64,000 bases of DNA from Palsa-504 sp963835775 (lineage in GTDB: Bacteria > Actinomycetota > Actinomycetes > Streptosporangiales > Streptosporangiaceae): assembly GCA_963835775.1 (NCBI GenBank), contig CAWIHB010000025.1, positions 1 to 64,000 on the forward strand, read 5' to 3'. The notes beneath the pieces are model-generated. The model was not told the DNA's origin, made no database searches, and was given only the letters and a program-made list of their open reading frames with translations. Both the position numbers and the translations under genes were made by a program. Every line of letters begins with the position of its first letter. Within the stretch, counting starts at the first letter, position 1. Of this stretch, positions 7,125-14,124 are shown in pieces.

Positions 7125-7448
7125 TTACGGAATGCCGAGCAGGCGCAGCACGGCGGTGGTGGCCGCGGCGGCGATGACGATGACCAGGAACGGGGCCTTG
7201 CGCCAGGCCAGGATGCCGCCGACCAGCACTCCGGCCGGGCGGGCGTAGCCGGAGAAGCCGTGGTCCCTGGTCAGGGCGGTGGTGGCGACCAGCGCGGCCA
7301 GCATGACGACGGCGGCGGCCTCGAGCAGTTTCTCGGCCCGGGGCGGGAAGGTGACCCGCTGGCGCAGCAGGCGGCCGGACCGCCGGCAGGCGTAGGTCCC
7401 GGCGGACAGCAGGCAGATGCCGGCCGCCAGCAGGGTGCTGTCCTTCAT
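7125..7448 (-). CDS. azlD: Branched-chain amino acid exporter small subunit, AzlD family
   Basis: Integral membrane protein of 107 aa, the small partner of AzlC in two-component branched-chain amino acid efflux. At least three hydrophobic helices are visible: the N-terminus, LLEAAAVVMLAALVATTAL, and the C-terminal APFLVIVIAAAATTAVL. It begins with ATG overlapping the azlC stop by four bases (ATGA), showing translational coupling. The 3' end lies six bases past the DUF77 fragment, so little intergenic space is left. Regulation is probably by the divergent XRE-cupin protein. Confidence 0.85.
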   Translation of the reverse strand: MKDSTLLAAGICLLSAGTYACRRSGRLLRQRVTFPPRAEKLLEAAAVVMLAALVATTALTRDHGFSGYARPAGVLVGGILAWRKAPFLVIVIAAAATTAVLRLLGIP

Positions 7449-8137
7449 GCGGCTTCCTTGGTGCGCAGCGTGCCGGCCACCCCGGCCAGGGCCAGCAGCA
7501 CGGGCAGGCCGGCCGGCAGGAACGGCGCGGTGGCCAGCGCGATGGCGGCGCCGGCCAGGGCGCCGCGCCGGGTGACCCGGTCGCGGAGTGCGGGGAAGAT
7601 CAGGGCCAGGATCACGGCCGGGAACATGGCGTCCAGGCCGAACGCGTTGGTGTCCCGGACGAAGCTGCCGGCCAGCGCGCCCAGGATGGCGCCGCTCGGC
7701 CAGCAGATCAGCACGCCGAGGCCGCAGGCCCAGTAGGCGGCGCGCTGGCCGGTAATGTCGTCCTGGGCCAGGGCGAACACGACGCTCTCGTCGTTCATCA
7801 CATGGGTGCCGAGCAGCCGCCGCCAGCCGCGGCCGGTTATGTCGGGTAGGGCCAGGCTGTACGGCACGTGCCTGGCGTTGACCAGGATTCCGGCCAGGGC
7901 CGCGGCGATGGGGTTGCCGCCGGCCGCGACGATGCCGATGAACAGGAACTCCGACGCGCCGGCCAGGACGAGCAGGCTTTGCGCCGCGGGCACCCAGAGG
8001 GGGAACCCGGAGGCCACCGCGATGGCGCCGTAGGACAGGCCGATGAACCAGACGGCCAGGCAGGTCAGGACGATGTCACGGAAGACTCCGGCCGGTAGAG
8101 TTCTATATATCGAACCCACGGAGTTTATTATGAACAC
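7445..8137 (-). CDS. azlC: Branched-chain amino acid exporter large subunit, AzlC family
   Basis: Membrane permease with about six to seven hydrophobic helices. The conserved AzlC region is GLSYGAIAVASGFPLWVPAA, followed by SLLVLAGASEFLFIGI and LVNARHVPYSLAL; THVMNDESV is also typical. The longest frame starts at GTG 8137 and would overlap the start of the divergent regulator. A downstream start (GTG near 8119) would leave room for a shared promoter and is more likely, so the first few residues are unsure. It precedes azlD with a four-base overlap. Confidence 0.87.
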   Translation of the reverse strand: MFIINSVGSIYRTLPAGVFRDIVLTCLAVWFIGLSYGAIAVASGFPLWVPAAQSLLVLAGASEFLFIGIVAAGGNPIAAALAGILVNARHVPYSLALPDITGRGWRRLLGTHVMNDESVVFALAQDDITGQRAAYWACGLGVLICWPSGAILGALAGSFVRDTNAFGLDAMFPAVILALIFPALRDRVTRRGALAGAAIALATAPFLPAGLPVLLALAGVAGTLRTKEAA

Positions 8138-8867
8138 CGAGCCCAGCGTTCGTCAAAGCGAACGGTCAACTGATATGCCGAACCCTTTGACGGCGCCGGC
8201 TTCGGGGCGCCGGCTTCGGGGCGCCGGCTTGGGGGCGCCGGCTTCGGGGGCGCCGGCTTCGGGGGCGCCGGCTTCGGGGGCGCCGGCTTCGGGGGCGCCG
8301 GCTTCGGGGGCGCCGGCTTCGGGGGCGCCGCTGGAGCTCATCGCGGCCTCGCTGCGGCGGGAACGCCGCCGGACCGGGCTGTCGCTCACCGAGGTGGCCC
8401 GCCGGGCCGGGATCGCCAAGTCCACGCTGTCCCAGCTGGAGTCGGGCGCCGGCAACCCGAGCCTGGAGACGCTGTGGGCCATCTGCGTAGCGCTGGACGC
8501 GCCGTTCTCCCGGCTGCTCGACCCGCCGCGGCCGCACGTCCTGCTCATCCGGGCCGATGAGGGGCCCACGGTGTCCGCCGCCCAGGCCAACTACCAGGCC
8601 ACGCTGCTGGCCGCCTGCCCACCGGGCGCCCGGCGCGACATCTACCGGATCGACGCCGAACCCGGCCACGCCCGCCTATCCGAGCCGCACATGCCGGGTG
8701 TGGTCGAGCACGTGGTGCTGAGTGCCGGGCGGGCGCTGGTCGGCGTGGCCGGCGAGCCGGCCGAACTCGGCCCGGGCGACTACATCTGCTACCCGGGCGA
8801 CGTCCCGCACGTGTTCGAGGCCACCGAGCCGCGGACCCGGGCCGTGCTGGTCTCCGAGCACATCTAG
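8130..8867 (+). CDS. XRE-type helix-turn-helix regulator with cupin domain
   Basis: One-component transcription factor. The N-terminal part is a low-complexity linker of Gly-Ala-Pro-Ala-Ser repeats. The HTH follows (LRRERRRTGLSLTEVARRAG, then STLSQLESGAGNPSLETLW), and the C-terminal half is a cupin ligand-binding barrel with the GDYICYPGDVPHVFE motif. Likely start is ATG 8130; ATG 8175 is the alternative. It is divergent from azlCD with almost no gap, so it probably controls that exporter and itself; proteins of this architecture are common beside azlCD. The AT-rich TCTATATATCGA at about 8102-8113 is the only obvious promoter/operator candidate. Confidence 0.85.
   Translation: MNTEPSVRQSERSTDMPNPLTAPASGRRLRGAGLGAPASGAPASGAPASGAPASGAPASGAPASGAPLELIAASLRRERRRTGLSLTEVARRAGIAKSTLSQLESGAGNPSLETLWAICVALDAPFSRLLDPPRPHVLLIRADEGPTVSAAQANYQATLLAACPPGARRDIYRIDAEPGHARLSEPHMPGVVEHVVLSAGRALVGVAGEPAELGPGDYICYPGDVPHVFEATEPRTRAVLVSEHI
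8194..8325 (+). repeat. 14/15-bp tandem repeat inside the XRE-cupin gene
   Basis: Three 14-bp units (cgccggcttcgggg-type, 8194-8235) are followed by six 15-bp units (8236-8325). The three 14-bp units sum to 42 bp, so the frame is kept overall. Gain or loss of one 14-bp unit would break the gene; changes in the 15-bp units would only alter linker length. Confidence 0.9.
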
Positions 8868-8868
8868 G

Positions 8869-8933
8869 CCTGGCCCCGGCTCCTGGCCCCGGCTCCTGGC
8901 CCCGGCTCCTGGCCCCGGCTCCTGGCCCCGGCC
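8869..8933. repeat. 13-bp tandem repeat between convergent genes
   Basis: Five copies of cctggccccggct (the last incomplete) fill the space between the regulator stop (8865-8867) and the adnB stop (8934). No other terminator is visible here. Confidence 0.9.
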
Positions 8934-11900
8934 TTAGGCTTCGGCGGGGACCTGCTCGATCAGGGCGGTCAGGCCGGCCTCGTCGAGCAGGTCGGCGGGG
9001 CGGACGGTCACGTCGTCGGCGACGTAGTGAAAGGCTCCCCGGACCTGCGTCACGGGGACCCCGGCGAGCGCGGCCCAGGCGAGGCGGTAGGCGGCCAGCT
9101 GGACGGAGACGGCGTGCCGTTCGGCGTCTGAGGCGGGCGGGCGTCCGGTCTTCCAGTCCACCACGTCGTAGCCGCCGCCGGGCGCGTCGGCGAACACCGC
9201 GTCGATCCGGCCGCGCACCGGCCGGTCGCCGACCAGGGTCTCGAACGGCACCTCCACCGCCTGCGGCCAGCGGTCGGCCCACTGGCTGTGCTCGAACCTG
9301 GCTCGCAGCTCGCTCAGGTCACCCGGGCCCCCCGCGTCGTCTCCGGACTGCTCGAACAGGTCACCGTCGTCGATGAGCCGCTGCTGGCCGTAGCGCTGCT
9401 CCAGCCACTGGTGGAAGGCCGTGCCCTTCCTGGCCTGCCTGGCCGGCGGGCGGGGCATCGGGCGGCGCACCTGGCGGGCCAGTTCGGCCGGGTCGCGGGC
9501 CAGCGCCACCAGCGACGAGACCGAGAGCCTGGCGGGCAGCTGGACCGGGATGACGCCGTCGCCGCGGCGCTGGGCGCGCTCGGCCAGCAGCAGGTCCGCG
9601 TCCCCGCTCCACGCCTCGAGCAGGGCCCGGTCGTCGGGGCTCAGCGCCTGTATGACCTCGGGCGGCAGCTCGCGGGCCGCCTCGACCAGGGCGGCGGCCT
9701 CGCGGACGGCCTGGTAGTGCCGGCCGGCCGGAGTGGCCGGCCAGTCCGCCTCGTCCACCGCGGCCAGCAGCGGGTTCTCGGCGTCCGGCGGGGGCTCGGG
9801 CGCCCAGTGGCCGACCCGGGCCACCCGGGACGAGCGCACCTCGTGCAGGAACGGCGAGGGGCCCAGGCGGCAGCTGCCGCCCTCCCCCCACCAGTAGCCC
9901 GAGCAGCCCAGCCAGAACGCCGCCCGGGTGGCCGCCACGTACATCAGGCGGCGTTCCTCGGCCAGGTCGCGGGCCGCGCAGGCCGCGCCGAAATCCTCCA
10001 GCGACGCGCTGTCCAGCCCGCGCAGCACCGGCAGGTCCCCCGCGTCGCCCCGCAGCACGAAGGGAATCAGCCGCGGGTTGTCCGTCCACCGGGTCGAGAC
10101 CCGGGGCTTGGCCGGGAAGACCTGGGACCGCTCCCCCAGAGCCAGGCCGGGCACGAAGACGGCCGGCCACTGCAGGCCCTTGGCGGCGTGCACGGTGAGC
10201 AGCTTGACCGAGTCCGACTCCCCCACCCGCCCGGTCTCCAGGCCGAACTCCTCCTGCTGGGCCGCGGTCAGGTAGGCCAGGAACGCGCCCAGCGTAGGCT
10301 CGGCGCCCTCGCCGGTGAAGGCGTCGGCCACGTCGGTGAAGGCGTCCAGGTCGGCGCGGGCCGCCACCGGGTCGGCGCCGGGCCGAGCGGCGACCTCGAT
10401 GTCCAGGCCGAGGACCCGCTCGGCCTCGGCGGCCAGGTCGGCGAGGGGGCGTCCGACGTGGGCGCGCAGGCGGCGGAGTTCGGCGGCGAGGGCGTGCATC
10501 CGGGCGTAGCCCGCGGGCGAGTAGGCGCGGGGATCGCCCAGGTCGTCGAGCGCTTCGACCAGGCTGCCGGTCTCGGCGGTGAGGTCGGTGATCGCCTCGG
10601 CCAGCGCGTCGCCCAGGTCGGCGTCCGCATGGTCGGGTGCGGCCGCCGCGGGCGGGCGGGGCCGGTCGCCTTCGCCGCGGTCGCCTTCGCCGCGGATCAG
10701 GGCGCGGGCCCGGCGGCCGAGGGCCACCAGGTCACGCGGGCCGATCCGCCAGCGAGGGCCGGTGAGCAGGCGGGCCAGGGCATCCGAGGCGCCCGCGTCG
10801 TGCAGCACCCGCAGGGTGGCCACCACATCCTGCACCTCGGGCACGGCCAGCAGGCCGCCCAGGCCCACCACCTCGACCGGGATGCCGCAGGCCTCGATGG
10901 CCCGGCGCAGCGGGACGAACTGCGATCGCTTGCGGCACAGCACCGCGATGTCCGACGGCCGCACCGGGGCCGGGCGGCCGTCCGGCCAGGGCTGCCCGTC
11001 CGGGGCGCAGCCCGGTTCGAGGGCCAGCAGCGCCGCGATCTGGCCGGCCACCCATTCGGCCTCGTCCAGCACCGTGTCCAGCAGGGCGCAGGCCACCGCG
11101 CCGCGCTCGCCGCGGTCCGGGCCGGACACCAGCAGGGGCACGTCGGGCGCCTCGTAGCGCAGCTCCTCCTGGACCACCGCGGCCGCGTCCAGGACCCGCG
11201 CGGAGTTGCGGAAGCTGGTCGACAGGACCAGCACCGGCGCCGGCCCGGTGGGCGCCGAGGCCCCGAACGGCCGGACCCGGGCCACCACCGGGAAATCCGC
11301 GGTGAACCGGCGCAGGTTGCCCGCGCTGGCCCCACGCCAGCCGTAGATGGACTGGCACGGGTCGCCGACGGCCGTGACCGGGTGCCCGCCGCCGAACAGC
11401 GAGCGCAGCAGCACCAGCTGCCCATGGCTGGTGTCCTGGTATTCGTCGAGCAGGACCACGTGGTAGCGGGCCCGCTCGGCCGCGCCGACCTCCGGGTGGC
11501 GGCTGGCGATCCGGGCCGCGAGCGCCACCTGGTCGGAGTGGTCGAGCACCTCCCGCGCCGCCTTGGCCGCCACGTACCGGTCGACCAGCGGCAGCAACTG
11601 CTCCCGGGCCCGCTGGGTTGCTATGATCTTCCGAACGGCCGCGGTTACCCGCCCGGGCAACGCGTCGAGCTCGGCGGTGAGCCAGCGTCCCACGGCGGTC
11701 ACGTCGCCCGTGCCGCGCAGGTGCTCGCCCAGGTCGCCCGCCAGTTCCAGCACGGCGGCGGTCACCGTCTGCGGGGTCCAGGTGATCTCGTCCATGGGGC
11801 CGTCGTAGGCGGCCACGATGCCCGCCGCCAGCTGCCAGGACAGAGCGGGCGTGATCAGCCGCATGGACGGCTCTAGGCCCTCGCGCAGGGCGTTGTCCGC

Positions 11901-12296
11901 GACCAGGCGCCCGGCGTAGGCGTGGTAGGTCCCGATCGCTGGGTCCCCGCCGAACGGGTCGGCGCCAAACGGATCTGGGGCCTCGGACGCCCGGGTGTCT
12001 TCCAGGCCCGCGCGGCGCAGCCGCTCCAGGCGCGAGCGCACCCGGTCGGCGAACTCGGCTGCCGCCTTCCTGGTGAAGGTCAGCCCGAGCACCCGATCCG
12101 GGCGGACCATGCCGCTGGCGACCAGCCAGACCAGCCGGGCCGCCATGGTCTCGCTCTTGCCCGAGCCCGCCCCGGCCACGACCGCCAGCGGCCCGAGCGG
12201 GGCCGCGATCACGGCCGCCTGCTCGGGGGTCGGCTCGGGCAGCCGCAGCAGCCGGGCCAGCTGCGCGGGGCTGTAGCTGACCGTCCCCGTTGTCAT
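8934..12296 (-). CDS. adnB: AdnB-like ATP-dependent helicase-nuclease
   Basis: UvrD/RecB-like subunit of the actinobacterial AdnAB complex, which unwinds and resects double-strand DNA ends. Start chosen at ATG 12296 (1120 aa) because a DNA-damage promoter ends six bases upstream; the longer frame to 12335 would run through that promoter. Walker A is GAGSGKSETM (about residues 42-51), Walker B is LLDEYQDTS and GDPCQSIYGWRG follows. The RecB-family nuclease is near the C-terminus with GRIDAVFAD and DVVDWKTGRP. An acidic GEGDRGEGDR tandem lies mid-protein. Its usual partner adnA is not adjacent but 9.4 kb upstream on the same strand. Confidence 0.9.
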   Translation of the reverse strand: MTTGTVSYSPAQLARLLRLPEPTPEQAAVIAAPLGPLAVVAGAGSGKSETMAARLVWLVASGMVRPDRVLGLTFTRKAAAEFADRVRSRLERLRRAGLEDTRASEAPDPFGADPFGGDPAIGTYHAYAGRLVADNALREGLEPSMRLITPALSWQLAAGIVAAYDGPMDEITWTPQTVTAAVLELAGDLGEHLRGTGDVTAVGRWLTAELDALPGRVTAAVRKIIATQRAREQLLPLVDRYVAAKAAREVLDHSDQVALAARIASRHPEVGAAERARYHVVLLDEYQDTSHGQLVLLRSLFGGGHPVTAVGDPCQSIYGWRGASAGNLRRFTADFPVVARVRPFGASAPTGPAPVLVLSTSFRNSARVLDAAAVVQEELRYEAPDVPLLVSGPDRGERGAVACALLDTVLDEAEWVAGQIAALLALEPGCAPDGQPWPDGRPAPVRPSDIAVLCRKRSQFVPLRRAIEACGIPVEVVGLGGLLAVPEVQDVVATLRVLHDAGASDALARLLTGPRWRIGPRDLVALGRRARALIRGEGDRGEGDRPRPPAAAAPDHADADLGDALAEAITDLTAETGSLVEALDDLGDPRAYSPAGYARMHALAAELRRLRAHVGRPLADLAAEAERVLGLDIEVAARPGADPVAARADLDAFTDVADAFTGEGAEPTLGAFLAYLTAAQQEEFGLETGRVGESDSVKLLTVHAAKGLQWPAVFVPGLALGERSQVFPAKPRVSTRWTDNPRLIPFVLRGDAGDLPVLRGLDSASLEDFGAACAARDLAEERRLMYVAATRAAFWLGCSGYWWGEGGSCRLGPSPFLHEVRSSRVARVGHWAPEPPPDAENPLLAAVDEADWPATPAGRHYQAVREAAALVEAARELPPEVIQALSPDDRALLEAWSGDADLLLAERAQRRGDGVIPVQLPARLSVSSLVALARDPAELARQVRRPMPRPPARQARKGTAFHQWLEQRYGQQRLIDDGDLFEQSGDDAGGPGDLSELRARFEHSQWADRWPQAVEVPFETLVGDRPVRGRIDAVFADAPGGGYDVVDWKTGRPPASDAERHAVSVQLAAYRLAWAALAGVPVTQVRGAFHYVADDVTVRPADLLDEAGLTALIEQVPAEA

Positions 12297-12302
12297 CCTG
12301 CT

Positions 12303-12324
12303 ATTCCAGCAGAGGCCACTGACA
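12303..12324 (-). promoter_or_regulatory. RecA-NDp/PafBC-type DNA-damage promoter of adnB
   Basis: On the minus strand TGTCAGTG (12324-12317), eight bases, then TGGAAT (12308-12303), six bases before ATG 12296. This matches the mycobacterial RecA-independent damage promoter pattern tTGTCRGTG-N8-TAnnnT except for one base in the -10 box. The spacing implies a leaderless transcript. The same 30-bp block stands before adnA. Confidence 0.75.
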
Positions 12325-12408
12325 TTTGGCGGCACCTTCGGCGCGGGTGACGCCCCGCCGGATGCCCGAGCTCATCACTTCGGGCACATCCGCACCGGTT
12401 GCTTCTCC

Positions 12409-12500
12409 TTGCTTCTCCCGTCACGACCTGACCCGGCTCGGGCGGGCGACCCAATTGCTTCTCCCGTCACGACCTGACCCGGCTCGGGCGGGCGACCCAA
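12409..12500 (+). repeat. 46-bp tandem duplication and hairpin upstream of the S41 gene
   Basis: Two exact 46-bp copies (12409-12454 and 12455-12500). They are followed by a GTCGTTG/CAACGAC hairpin (12505-12521). The whole stretch 12297-12646 between adnB and the S41 peptidase holds no other gene; it contains the adnB promoter, this repeat and the hairpin. Confidence 0.9.
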
Positions 12501-12646
12501 CGACGTCGTTGCCACAACGACGCGCACCAGACGACATGGCTGCCACAACGACGACGTTGCCGGGCCTAGGGCTTTGGCTCGGGCGGCGGCTCAGGAACCG
12601 GCGTGCCAGCGTGGGCGTTGAGACAGTGACACGGATCGGAGGCGCC

Positions 12647-14029
12647 GTGGAACTCGAGCAGATCGAAAGGCTTCTCAATCACGAGCTGAGGGAGCGCTTC
12701 AGCGCGGACGCGGTGGAGCGGGCGACGCTGCTGCGGCACGGCGACGACCCGGCCATCGGGCCCGGGCAGCTGATGGTGCGGGTGTTCGTCCCGGCCGCGG
12801 GCGGCCCGGACACCTACGGGCAGGCGCTGGCCGCCTGGCAGGAGGCGCACCGGTCCGGGATGGACGAGCTGCGGCGGGAGCTGTCGCTGCGGCTGCCTTC
12901 GGCACGGCTGCTCGAGTTCACCATCGACGATCCGGAAGCCGACCCGCCGCGGATCGTGCTGGAAGACGACGGGTCGCTGGCCGGCGAGCAGATGTCCGGG
13001 CGGGAGATCGTGACCACCGCCATGTCGCTGCTGCGCGGCAACTACGTGTTCCCCGAGCTGGCCGAGCAGGCCGCTGCCGCGGTCGAGGCCAGGATGGCCG
13101 CCGGGGAGTACGACGACCTGGACGAGATCACGCTCACCGAGCTTCTGACCAGCCACCTGCAGGGGACCACCGGCGATAAACACCTTCGGGTGCGGCTCGG
13201 CGGCGGCCCCGGCCCCAGACCTGGGGGGCCGGGGCCGGGGCCGGGAGAGCCCGGGCCGGGAGGACCGGGGCCGGGAGGGCCGGGGCCGGATGAGCCCAGG
13301 GACCACGAGACCAGGCGGCTGGCCGGCCTGCAGATGGGGCGGATGGACAACTTCGGCATCCGGAAGGTCGAGCGGCTGGACGGCAACGTCGGCTATCTCG
13401 ACATACGCCGGGTGGCGCTCCCGGCCAACGCGGGGCCGGCCATCGCGGCGGCCATGGAGCTGGTGGCCGGGACCCATGCGCTGATCATCGACCTGCGGCA
13501 CAACGGGGGCGGCTCGCCGGAGGGCGTAACGCTCTGGTGCAGCTACCTGCTGACCGAGAAGCCGACCCATCTCAACGACATTTTCCATGCCGATACCGGT
13601 GAGACCAGGCAGTTCTGGGCGCTGCCCTATGTGCCGGGGACGCGCTACGTGGACCGCCCGGTCTACGTGCTGACCAGCAGCCACACGTTCTCCGGCGGGG
13701 AAGACTTCTGCTACACGCTGCAGGCGCTGGGCCGCGCCGAGCTGATCGGCGAGACCACCGGCGGCGGGGCGCACCCGACCCGGCCGTTCCCGATCAGCCC
13801 GGCCGTGCACATCGGCATCCCGTTCGCCAGGTCCATCAACCCGGTCACCGGGACGAACTGGCAGGGCACCGGCGTGGTGCCGGACGTGGCCGTGCCGGAG
13901 GCCGAGGCCTACGACGTGGCCTACGCCAAGGCACTGCGGCACGTGCTGGCCCTGGACGATGTGCTCCCGCCCATCGAGCACGAGGCCAGGGATGCGCTGG
14001 CCGGGCTGCCCGCCGCCAGCCAAGGCTGA
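12647..14029 (+). CDS. S41-family peptidase (tail-specific protease/IRBP-like)
   Basis: Serine protease-like protein of 460 aa. GTG 12647 is chosen because GGAGG lies four bases upstream; the longer frame begins in repeat DNA. The N-terminal ~110 residues are an unassigned alpha/beta region, then a helical S41_N-like part (MSLLRGNYVFPELAEQAA), a Gly-Pro linker of ~30 residues, and the S41 core. The core has LIIDLRHNGGG, YVLTSSHTFSGGEDF (nucleophile-type serine) and GETTGGGAHP. No signal peptide or PDZ domain is seen, so it may be cytoplasmic, as in IRBP-like members. It lies inside the DNA that separates adnA from adnB. Confidence 0.85.
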   Translation: MELEQIERLLNHELRERFSADAVERATLLRHGDDPAIGPGQLMVRVFVPAAGGPDTYGQALAAWQEAHRSGMDELRRELSLRLPSARLLEFTIDDPEADPPRIVLEDDGSLAGEQMSGREIVTTAMSLLRGNYVFPELAEQAAAAVEARMAAGEYDDLDEITLTELLTSHLQGTTGDKHLRVRLGGGPGPRPGGPGPGPGEPGPGGPGPGGPGPDEPRDHETRRLAGLQMGRMDNFGIRKVERLDGNVGYLDIRRVALPANAGPAIAAAMELVAGTHALIIDLRHNGGGSPEGVTLWCSYLLTEKPTHLNDIFHADTGETRQFWALPYVPGTRYVDRPVYVLTSSHTFSGGEDFCYTLQALGRAELIGETTGGGAHPTRPFPISPAVHIGIPFARSINPVTGTNWQGTGVVPDVAVPEAEAYDVAYAKALRHVLALDDVLPPIEHEARDALAGLPAASQG

Positions 14030-14124
14030 CGCGGCGGCGATCCCCGCCACAGCGGGAGACGAGCTTGGGGTAAACCGGCCGTCTCAGCTGCAACGCGGGA
14101 TACCAGCCTGCCCGCTTCTCGTGG

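Noticed and set aside
8194..8325. Regular repeat considered as a CRISPR array
   Set aside because: Units are 14-15 bp, contiguous and without spacers.
9288..11876. 862-codon open frame on the plus strand
   Set aside because: Antisense to adnB, low-complexity Arg/Gly/Gln sequence, no ribosome-binding site.
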